A DNA stretch of 27,045 nucleotides from an uncultured Eggerthellaceae bacterium (GTDB lineage Bacteria > Actinomycetota > Coriobacteriia > Coriobacteriales > Eggerthellaceae), in the NCBI GenBank assembly GCA_910585565.1, contig CAJUFC010000184.1, positions 1-27,045 on the forward strand, in the 5' to 3' direction. Each line of letters opens with the position of its first letter. Positions within the stretch are counted from its first letter, which is position 1. The notes beneath the pieces were generated by a model. That model was not told where the DNA came from. It did no database searches and worked only from the letters and a program-made list of their open reading frames with translations. This document shows positions 15,101-21,409 of the stretch, piece by piece. Both the position numbers and the translations under genes were made by a program.

Positions 15101-17360
15101 CTTCGCCGATGTCGAGGCGTTCCTGCAGCGCACCACCCCACGCCGGCGCGTCTCTACCGCCGAAGGCGTCTTCGACCTCCTGCGCGAGCTGGGTCCCCTC
15201 ACGCACGAAGAGGTGGCTCAGCGAACGCTCGCCAGCACCGAAACGGCCAGCCTCGCCGCCAGCGAGGGCGACGAGGCTGGCGAGACAGCCGAGAGCATCT
15301 TCGATGCCCCTTCTGCCAGCCTCAGCGCTGCGCCCACCGCCGAGGCCCTTGAGCACGCCAAGCATGTCCTGGACACCCTCGAAGCCCAGCATCGCGCCTT
15401 CCGCGCCAGCTGGGACGGACAGGAGTTCTGGGTCGCCTCCACCGACGCCCCGGCGCTCTTCGAGGCCACCGGCGTGCCCATTCCTGCCTGGGCGGCCTCC
15501 AGCACCCCTGCCAGCGACAGCGCGCTCGCGCAATCGCATCCCCTCGACGAGCTCGTCGCGCGCATCGCCCTCACGAACGTGCCGTTCACGGCCGCGCATG
15601 CCGCCTCTCGTCTCGGCACCGGCCCAGGCCCGGTCATCGAGAGCCTAGGACGCCTCGAGGGCGCCGGGCGCATCCGTCGCTTCGGCACCGACAGCCAATG
15701 GGTCGCGCCATCGGTGCTCAGGCGCCTGCGCCAACGCTCGCGCGCGCTCGCTGAGGCAGCAGCCGCGCCAGCAAGCACGGACGCCTACATGCACTTCCTC
15801 CTGGAACGCCAGGGCATCATCCGCCCCGAAAGCGGCATCGACGCCCTCGCGCGCGTCATCGAGACGTTCGAGGGCATCTACCTGCCGTGGGACGCCTGGG
15901 AAGGCGCCGTCTTCCCGGCTCGGGTGGCAGACTTCACGCCGGCCATGCTCGACGAGCTCATCGGCGACGGCGAGGTCATCTGGTGCTGTCGAGACGCCAA
16001 GCCCAAGCCCGAAGTCGCGTTCTTTCCCACCGATTCGCCACTGGCTCCGCTCGTCATCTGCGAGGACTTCGATGCTGGCGAGGTGATGGAAGCCGCTGCC
16101 ACGGCTCCCGACGAAGGCGACCGAGCGCCCGAGAACGCCCTCATGCGCTCGGTGGCAGACGCGCTCGCATGCGTCGGCCCCGCAGACTTCGCCACGCTCG
16201 CCAAGGCCGTGCGCACGCAGGCAGACAGCGACCCGGCTCGCGCAGCCGAGGCGACCGACCACCCAGCTGAAAGCGCGGCGAGCACCACCCGTGCCGCCGA
16301 TGCGGCCAGCCCTGGTCCTTCCACAAGCGAACTCGTGCAAGCGCTCCGTCAGCTCGTGCTCGCTGGGGGCGCGAGCGCGAGCTCGTTCCAATACGTGCGC
16401 TCAGGCCAGCTCGCCGCCGAGAGCGCATCAGCGCAGGCCGACGACGCGAGCAAAAAAGCCGCATCCGCATCCCAGCCTGCACGCCGCACGAGCAGCCGCC
16501 GCAGCCTGCGGTCCCATCTGCATGCCGACACGCGGCGCGCACACCGCGAACAGCGCGTGCACCTGCGCGCATTCGAGCAGGCCATCTCAGGCACCTGGAT
16601 GCGCCTCGCGCCAGCGCACGAGAGCGATACCGCTCGCGCGCTCGGCATCACCGAAGGCCTGCTCGACTGCTACGGCATCGTGACGAGAGACATCGCGCTG
16701 CACGCCAAGGTGCCCGGAGCGCTGGCAGGCATCTATCCCGTGCTGAAGGCACTGGAAGAGGCCGGCGACGTCATGCGCGGCATGTTCGTTGCCGGCATGG
16801 GTCCAGCCCAGTTCTGCGAGCGCGAGGCGCTGGAGCGCATCCGCGCGACCGAGGCCGCAGACAGCAGCACGCCAGGCACGCTCGACAGCGAGCCGGCAGC
16901 CAGCAGCCCCAGCCACGACGACGCTGGCATCGTGGTGCTTGCGGCAGACGACCCGGCGTGGCTGTACGGAAGCGCCGTCCCCTGGCCCGATATCGCCCTC
17001 GAAGCCGCCGGAGACGACCCGGCGCTCGACGTGGCGCGCCTCACTGTGCGGCCGAAAAAGGCACCAGGCGCGCTCCTCGCCATCCGGCAAGGACGCCCGA
17101 CCCTGCTCGCCACGCCGAAGCTCAAGGGCCTCATCGCCTTCACCGCCGATAGCGAGATGCTGCGCCAGTCAGTCGCCGCCATCGTCTCCCATGTCGAGCG
17201 GCAGCTCAAGCGGCTCGGCTCGCAAGGCGCTCGCACCAAAGCGCAGATCGAATCGCTGAACGGCATCCCCGTGAACGACACGCCGCTCGCCCCCGTGCTC
17301 GGCGAGCTCGGCCTCGTCTGGACGCCCGAAGGCATGCGCCTCTACGTGAACCCGTTCTAA
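12120..17360 (+). CDS. lhr: Lhr-type large superfamily 2 ATP-dependent helicase
   Basis: Large DNA repair helicase that translocates 3'-5' on single-stranded DNA and unwinds DNA:RNA or DNA:DNA hybrids. The 1746 aa exceed the roughly 1500 aa usual for Lhr. Motifs in order are the Q-like TPVQTRAW (77-84), Walker A APTGSGKT (97-104), VDEVH (219-223, DExH), GLSATVQPPEEVA, FVNSRGLCERL, ATSSLELGIDMG and QRIGRANHQVGG (motif VI). The Lhr winged-helix/beta-barrel core and the long C-terminal domain related to AlkZ-like folds follow. Extra length comes from an unconserved 55-residue N-terminus and Ala/Ser/Asp-rich inserts near residues 1037-1080, 1365-1402 and 1428-1478. The ATG is leaderless-looking. 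No partner gene is adjacent; it stands between two tRNA genes of opposite orientation. Confidence 0.95.
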   Translation: METPTDSTSEPFARPEQRSRAGASGSLQATRQTDQTGQTGPSETPAATNTPSQPDALGRFSPAVQSWFGAAFPQGPTPVQTRAWKAVAAGENVLVIAPTGSGKTLAAFLHAIDRVMAEKAQPTRASSVRILYISPMKALGADVERNLALPLDGIASAMGIAADEPPVRVGMRTGDTTADERRHLVSHPPDILITTPESLYLMLTSKARDTLRDVETVIVDEVHAIAGNKRGTHLALSLERLDDLLETPAQRIGLSATVQPPEEVARFLGGIHDVHIVRDSGTPALDIEVRVPVADMTAIPRTGSAGTPSIWPHIESALLDEIEAHASTIVFVNSRGLCERLTTRLNELYARRHGLADDTALARGNVREDANTPDGSLGVRSDMGGTSSFGIGAPALIAKAHHGSVAKDRRQLIESELKRGQLRCVVATSSLELGIDMGEVDLVMQVAPPLSVASGLQRIGRANHQVGGRSHGIIYPRLRTEIVDAAVATEGMREGTLERTVLATNALDVLAQQTVAAASMQPDGMEADAWYATVRRAANYAELTRDAFDSVIAMLAGAYNVAELAEFSPRITFDAARGAGGTILPRPNSQRLAVTAAGTIPDRGMFPVMLPQSDSNGGRRRVGELDEEMVMESRVGDVITLGTSAWRITDIERDRVLVTPAEGRASRLPFWHGDSVGRPFDAGCAKGAFLRAATQALTQPATAPGASAADARAGDARIPLSPEFEARLARCGLDENARRNLAELVAIQRQATDAVPTDRTLVVERCTDETGDWRLILHSPFGKRVHLPWALAISARIRETLGFDPEALAADDGIMLRIPMTEESMPPASVFRFDADDIDEIVRRNVEATSLFAARFRECAARALTMTPPTPGRRAPLWQQRIKGGQLLEAARNNPGFPLLAEAARECLTEAYDIASLKQVMRWLETGEVRLTEAETAAPSPFAAPLMFGYVVENLYAGDLPHAERTSSLLAVDPALLGELLGQPDEAALVDEQAFADVEAFLQRTTPRRRVSTAEGVFDLLRELGPLTHEEVAQRTLASTETASLAASEGDEAGETAESIFDAPSASLSAAPTAEALEHAKHVLDTLEAQHRAFRASWDGQEFWVASTDAPALFEATGVPIPAWAASSTPASDSALAQSHPLDELVARIALTNVPFTAAHAASRLGTGPGPVIESLGRLEGAGRIRRFGTDSQWVAPSVLRRLRQRSRALAEAAAAPASTDAYMHFLLERQGIIRPESGIDALARVIETFEGIYLPWDAWEGAVFPARVADFTPAMLDELIGDGEVIWCCRDAKPKPEVAFFPTDSPLAPLVICEDFDAGEVMEAAATAPDEGDRAPENALMRSVADALACVGPADFATLAKAVRTQADSDPARAAEATDHPAESAASTTRAADAASPGPSTSELVQALRQLVLAGGASASSFQYVRSGQLAAESASAQADDASKKAASASQPARRTSSRRSLRSHLHADTRRAHREQRVHLRAFEQAISGTWMRLAPAHESDTARALGITEGLLDCYGIVTRDIALHAKVPGALAGIYPVLKALEEAGDVMRGMFVAGMGPAQFCEREALERIRATEAADSSTPGTLDSEPAASSPSHDDAGIVVLAADDPAWLYGSAVPWPDIALEAAGDDPALDVARLTVRPKKAPGALLAIRQGRPTLLATPKLKGLIAFTADSEMLRQSVAAIVSHVERQLKRLGSQGARTKAQIESLNGIPVNDTPLAPVLGELGLVWTPEGMRLYVNPF

Positions 17361-17394
17361 CGGCAGCAGACGCATCGAACGCCCACAGGCAGGG

Positions 17395-17416
17395 GCTTGC
17401 GCACGCAGCCGCAAGC
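17395..17416. other. Hairpin between lhr and tRNA-Leu
   Basis: GCTTGCG (17395-17401) pairs perfectly with CGCAAGC (17410-17416) around an 8-base loop. No T-run follows in either direction (GAAAAAGC on the plus strand), so it is not a textbook terminator. It may still end transcription between these convergent units. The rest of 17361-17518 shows only short AGACGCA-type direct repeats and no gene. Confidence 0.4.
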
Positions 17417-17518
17417 GAAAAAGCACGCCCCATAGACGCATGCACCCCACAGACGCACGCAAGCCAAGCGACACGAGGCCACCAGCCAAACCCTATGCAA
17501 CAGGAAAGATAAGAAAGA

Positions 17519-17605
17519 TGGTGCGGGCGAGAGGACTTGAACCTCCATGAGCCGAAGCTCACATGGACCTGAACCATGCGCGTCTGCCAATTCCGCCACG
17601 CCCGC
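17519..17605 (-). tRNA. tRNA-Leu (anticodon CAG)
   Basis: Class II tRNA on the minus strand. The acceptor GCGGGCG pairs with CGCCCGC, with discriminator A and encoded CCA. The D-arm is TGGCGGAATTGGCAGACGC. The anticodon stem CATGG/CCATG closes TTCAGGT, so the anticodon is CAG, reading CUG. The long variable arm is TGAGC TTCG GCTCA and the T-arm has GGTTCAAGTCC. A T-rich stretch (ATCTTTCTTATCTTTCC) follows the CCA, with no obvious stem. Confidence 0.97.
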
Positions 17606-17625
17606 ACGTGCAAAAAGCGCGACTA

Positions 17626-17654
17626 ATAATACTAGATGTGACGCACCGGCGCAA
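17626..17654 (-). promoter_or_regulatory. Promoter of tRNA-Leu
   Basis: On the minus strand TTGCGC (17654-17649), a 17-base spacer, then TATTAT (17631-17626), about 20 bases before the mature tRNA 5' end. The layout is the same as at tRNA-Val. Confidence 0.78.
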
Positions 17655-17747
17655 GCGAAAGTTCCCAGAAAAATCATCTGCACGTACGAAGTCGCCTTCG
17701 AGGCCATCATCGACAGGATATGCCGCGTCGCTGAGCCCTCGTTTAGC

Positions 17748-17753
17748 TAGAAT
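17748..17753 (+). promoter_or_regulatory. Possible -10 element for trpS
   Basis: TAGAAT about 48 bases before the trpS ATG, with no clear -35. The leader of about 42 bases is too short for a T-box riboswitch. Confidence 0.4.
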
Positions 17754-17801
17754 ATCCCTCATACCAAAGACGGACAAACCCACGCGGAAACGGACAGCGC
17801 C

Positions 17802-18857
17802 ATGTCGAACAACGAATCTAACACCTTTCTCGCCCAGCAAAAGATGAGCGACGCCGTCAAGGGCGATCTTGCTGAGCATCCCGAGAAATATGTCATGCTC
17901 AGCGGCGATCGCCCCACGGGACGGCTGCACCTGGGCCACTATTTCGGCACGCTGAAAGAGCGCGTCATGCTGCAGGATGCCGGCATCAAGACGAACATCA
18001 TCATTGCCGACTACCAGGTCATCACCGACCGCGACACGACTGAGAACATATCCGACAACGTGCTCAACATGGTCATCGACTACCTCGCCTGCGGCATCGA
18101 CCCGGCCAAGACGATGATCTTCACGCACTCCTCGGTGCCCGCGCTCAACCAGCTGATGCTGCCGTTCCTCTCGCTCGTCAGCGAGAGCGAGCTTCTGCGC
18201 AATCCAACGGTCAAGGCGGAAAAGGAAGCATCCGGCCATGCGCTGACGGGCCTTCTGCTCACCTATCCCGTCCATCAGGCTTGCGACATCCTCTTTTGCA
18301 AGGGCAACATCGTGCCGGTCGGCAAAGACCAGCTCCCGCACATCGAACAGACGCGCCAGATCGCGCGCCGCTTCAACGAGCGCTACGCCAACGTGTTCCC
18401 CGAGCCGGTGGGCCTCCTCAACGACTCCGTGGAAATCCCCGGTCTGGACGGACGCAAAATGTCCAAGAGCTACGGCAACGCCATCTCGCTGGCGTCAACG
18501 GCCGAGGAGACGGCCAAGCTCATCAAGAAGTCGCAGACCGATTCCGACCGCAACATCACGTTCGACCCGGAGACGCGCCCTGGCGTGAGCGCGCTGCTCA
18601 CCACCGCGGCCCTCACGACTGGCCGCAGCGAACGCGAGATCGCCGAAGAAATCGGTGACGGCGGGTCGGGCACGCTCAAGAAATACGTGACAGAGTCGGT
18701 GAATGCATACCTTGAGCCCATCCGCGAGCGCAGGCGCGAGCTCGAGCGCGACATTCCCTACATCCGCGAAGTCTTGGCCGAGGGCAACAAGCTGGCCAAC
18801 GACGTGGCAGAAACAACCCTGAACGAGGTACGCGAGGCCATGGGGATGGTCTACTAG
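17802..18857 (+). CDS. trpS: Tryptophanyl-tRNA synthetase
   Basis: Class I synthetase charging tRNA-Trp, 351 aa. The HIGH-type motif is HLGH within SGDRPTGRLHLGHYFG (residues 34-49) and the second signature is KMSKS (GRKMSKSYGNAI). Between them lie the substrate-pocket blocks PVHQACDILFCKGNIVPVGKDQLPHIEQTR, split as usual, and RNPTVKAE. The GDRPTG start and RNPTVKAE block resemble the variant TrpRS group common in Firmicutes rather than the E. coli/Bacillus GIQPSG form. The ATG has only a weak upstream GGA. It is divergent from tRNA-Leu and convergent with the antiporter gene. No tryptophan biosynthesis genes are nearby. Confidence 0.95.
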   Translation: MSNNESNTFLAQQKMSDAVKGDLAEHPEKYVMLSGDRPTGRLHLGHYFGTLKERVMLQDAGIKTNIIIADYQVITDRDTTENISDNVLNMVIDYLACGIDPAKTMIFTHSSVPALNQLMLPFLSLVSESELLRNPTVKAEKEASGHALTGLLLTYPVHQACDILFCKGNIVPVGKDQLPHIEQTRQIARRFNERYANVFPEPVGLLNDSVEIPGLDGRKMSKSYGNAISLASTAEETAKLIKKSQTDSDRNITFDPETRPGVSALLTTAALTTGRSEREIAEEIGDGGSGTLKKYVTESVNAYLEPIRERRRELERDIPYIREVLAEGNKLANDVAETTLNEVREAMGMVY

Positions 18858-18877
18858 CGCCTCCGCAGCTCGCGCCT

Positions 18878-18896
18878 GCGCGTGGCTGTCACGCGC
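18878..18896. terminator. Hairpin between convergent trpS and antiporter genes
   Basis: Perfect 7-bp GC stem GCGCGTG / CACGCGC with a 5-base loop, 21 bases after the trpS stop. There is no T-run on either side, so it is at best a weak or factor-assisted bidirectional terminator. Confidence 0.35.
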
Positions 18897-18965
18897 ACCT
18901 GCGTGCAGCAACAGCGGTCGCCGCGCGCGGCGCACAGCAGCCGCAGCCGCGTCCGCACGTCTTCG

Positions 18966-20990
18966 CTACAGCTTGTTCTCCAAGTCCATGATCATGACCT
19001 GCACGTTGTCGCGCATGCGGTTGGCCTCCTGGCGCGTGATGCGGTCGAGCTCGAACATCTTCTGTATCTGCTCGAGCTCGATCTGATAGGCCAGGCGCAT
19101 GATGTCATCGGTCTCGTCAGCGATCTTGAACGTCGTCGTCACCGAAGGCCGAGCATTGGCGAGCACGGACGCTCGCTGCTCGTAGGCCAAAAGCAGCCGG
19201 CTCGCGTCCTCGGTCGACACGTTGTCATCAGCGACCTGGCTGCTCAGCACGCCTGCCACGAAGCGCGCCGTCTCGATCTGCAGTCGCTTGGCCTCCTCGC
19301 GGCTCTCCGAAAGCGCGCCAGCCTTGCCCAGCCCCCGCACGATGGAGGCGCGCGCACGGCTGAAGCTCATGCGCACGGTGGCCAGCATGCGCTTGAAGAT
19401 GCTGCGATCGTCGCGATGGCGCAGATAGCTCTTGTACCGCTCAAGGCGGTCGATGTACTCCAAGCCGATATCGCGTGACACGATGCCCTCTTCGACGAGG
19501 GAAAGCGCATGCTCTTGCTCCCAGTCATATGCCTGGATGCGCAGGTCGACGTCAATCTCGTTGTCGACGTCAATGCGATCTTTCAGCTTGGCAAGGCGGT
19601 CTTGGTAGGTCTTTATCACGTTGCGCGTCGACCGGCGGTTCGTCGGCACGCGCTGTGCCGTCAGCTCCTCGATCACGTTGCGCAGGATGTCGCCCATCGT
19701 CTCGTAGTAGTTCTGCTGCGCATCGATATCGGTCTGCTTGCGCTCCTTCTTCGGAGCCACCAGCGGCACGATGAAGTTCGCGATGAGAAGCGTGCACAGG
19801 ATGACGCCGCACCCCAGAAAGATGATGAGGCTGCGCGCCGGGAACGCCTGACCGCTTTGGATGTAGAACGGGATGGTGAACAGGATGGAAAGCGTGATGG
19901 TGCCCTTTGATCCACACAGCGTCACCAAAAGCGCGTTTCTCCAGTCTGACCTGGTGAATCTGCGCCGATTCCCCAACTTGACGTGCACGACCTCCATGCC
20001 GACACACCACAAGAAGCGCACTCCCATCAGCACCGCAGTGATGAACAGCACGAACAAGATGAGCGCGAAGTTGTCGATGTCGGGCGACTGCCAGGTGTAG
20101 AACATCGCCGTGGGAATCTGGGTCCCCAGCATGACGAACACGACGCCGTTGAGCGCAAACGAGATCACCTGCCACACGTTCGTCGAGACGATGTTCATGT
20201 GCGCGATGGACGGCGACACGGTGCGCGGCGCGATCACGTTGACAAGCCCAGCTGTCACCACGGCGATGATGCCGCTCACGTGGATGGCGTTCGACATGAG
20301 ATAGACCACGAACGGGATGCATATCTCGTACAGAACGTGAAACGTCGTGCTCTCGATGCCGAGCGAGCGGATGCGCCTGAGGGCGAAGTTGAAGGCGTAG
20401 CCCAGCACGAACCCGAGGGCCAGGCCGCCGACGAACTCGAAGACGAACGCCACGCCCGCATCCACGAGGCTGAACACGCCCGTCGTGGCAGCAGCCAGCG
20501 CGAACTGGAACGACACGATGCCCGAGGCGTCGTTGAGCAAAAGCTCGCCTTTCAAGACGCCCCACTGCCGCTCTGGCAGCGCCACCGTCTTAGACAGCGA
20601 CGTGACAGCAACGGCGTCGGTCGGCCCGAGCGCCGCGCCCAGCGCGAACGCTGCCGCCAGCGATATCGCCGGGATGAGCGCATGCACCGAAAAGCCGATA
20701 ATGAGGGTGCTCACGACGACGAGGCCGATGGCAAGCGAGAGGATGGGCTTTTTGTTGCGCCACAAGAGCGCCTTGTCGGCATCCTTCGCCTCGATGTAGA
20801 GCAAAGGCGCGATGAACAGCACGAGGAACAGATCGGGGTCCAGATCAACGTTTACCGCATTGCCGGCAGAGATCGCGATCACGGCACCCATCACGACCTG
20901 GATGAGCGGCAGCGACACCTTGGGGACAATCTGGTCGATGACGGCAGACACCAGCACGGCGATCAGAAGCCACAGCACCAGCGTCAACAT
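18966..20990 (-). CDS. CPA1 family Na+/H+ antiporter (NhaP/NHE type)
   Basis: Membrane exchanger that swaps cytoplasmic Na+ (or K+) for external protons. The first ~410 residues have about 12 hydrophobic segments with the CPA1 hallmarks LGPTDAVAV (near 125) and LLNDASGIVSF, where the Asn-Asp ion-binding pair is present. The last ~260 residues are a charged, helical cytoplasmic tail, probably regulatory, starting after APKKERKQTDID. The total of 674 aa from ATG 20990 is normal for this Gram-positive subgroup. Start choice is uncertain: TTG 20996 lies about 11 bases after AAAGGGG, and GTG 21008 is also open. The C-terminal tail is rich in Arg/Glu and probably partly coiled coil. It is transcribed in the same direction as, but separated by ~400 bp from, the surface-protein genes. 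Confidence 0.92.
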   Translation of the reverse strand: MLTLVLWLLIAVLVSAVIDQIVPKVSLPLIQVVMGAVIAISAGNAVNVDLDPDLFLVLFIAPLLYIEAKDADKALLWRNKKPILSLAIGLVVVSTLIIGFSVHALIPAISLAAAFALGAALGPTDAVAVTSLSKTVALPERQWGVLKGELLLNDASGIVSFQFALAAATTGVFSLVDAGVAFVFEFVGGLALGFVLGYAFNFALRRIRSLGIESTTFHVLYEICIPFVVYLMSNAIHVSGIIAVVTAGLVNVIAPRTVSPSIAHMNIVSTNVWQVISFALNGVVFVMLGTQIPTAMFYTWQSPDIDNFALILFVLFITAVLMGVRFLWCVGMEVVHVKLGNRRRFTRSDWRNALLVTLCGSKGTITLSILFTIPFYIQSGQAFPARSLIIFLGCGVILCTLLIANFIVPLVAPKKERKQTDIDAQQNYYETMGDILRNVIEELTAQRVPTNRRSTRNVIKTYQDRLAKLKDRIDVDNEIDVDLRIQAYDWEQEHALSLVEEGIVSRDIGLEYIDRLERYKSYLRHRDDRSIFKRMLATVRMSFSRARASIVRGLGKAGALSESREEAKRLQIETARFVAGVLSSQVADDNVSTEDASRLLLAYEQRASVLANARPSVTTTFKIADETDDIMRLAYQIELEQIQKMFELDRITRQEANRMRDNVQVMIMDLENKL

Positions 20991-21035
20991 CTCCAAGCGG
21001 ACCAGCACCCCTTTCTGCTCAAACGGTATGCGCCC

Positions 21036-21041
21036 ATGATA
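21036..21041 (-). promoter_or_regulatory. Extended -10 element for the antiporter gene
   Basis: The minus strand reads TGCTATCAT, an extended -10 (TGn plus TATCAT). Initiation is expected near 21029, leaving a leader of 20-40 bases that contains AAAGGGG. No -35 is seen, as is usual for extended -10 promoters. Confidence 0.45.
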
Positions 21042-21409
21042 GCAAACATCCCAGAATCGCCGAGGGCGAGGAGCACCTTGCCCCTCGCCCTTGGCGCTTC
21101 GGTTGTTTGTCTGGCAACAAGGAGCGATGATTCCACCGCACCCAACCTTGTGGTTTCAATGGAGTTTGGCACCGGCCGAGCATGTTCAGGCTACCGTGTC
21201 ATACCAAAGCGGCACGACGGCCTTCTCATCGGAAGGCCCGCACGGGCTGCGCCTGCTCATGCTAAGCCGCTTCTCGCTTCGGCGACCGTCGCTCCGGAGG
21301 GGCATCAAGCCTGCCAGCTCTCCCCTCCGGAACCATGACTCCCAGTCTCCGCGAGCGTCACTTCGGGCGGCCAAAACGCCCTACGCGTTCGCTGCGTCCC
21401 CTTATCGGG
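21042..21409. other. Non-coding stretch with two strong hairpins
   Basis: No convincing gene on either strand. One hairpin pairs AGGGCGAGG (21063-21071) with CCTCGCCCT (21083-21091), extended by a G-T pair and GCC/GGC to about 13 bp (21059-21095). The second pairs TCCGGAGGGG (21293-21302) with CCCCTCCGGA (21322-21331), 10 bp around a 19-base loop. Neither is followed by a T-run. On the minus strand the second lies about 80 bases past the 711-aa gene and may end its transcript. Short open frames here show no recognisable protein. Confidence 0.5.

Noticed and set aside
14340..15599. Minus-strand open frame inside lhr
   Set aside because: The Lhr frame is continuous and conserved through this stretch; the antisense reading is low-complexity.
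17700..17801. T-box riboswitch for trpS
   Set aside because: The space between the tRNA-Leu promoter and trpS is too short and no T-box core sequence is visible.
21293..21331. Inverted repeat considered as insertion sequence ends
   Set aside because: Arms are only 19 bases apart and no transposase is present; it is a hairpin.
19983..21338. Plus-strand open frame of about 451 codons opposite the antiporter
   Set aside because: His/Asp/Arg-rich shadow of a membrane protein gene whose ion-binding motifs are intact on the other strand.
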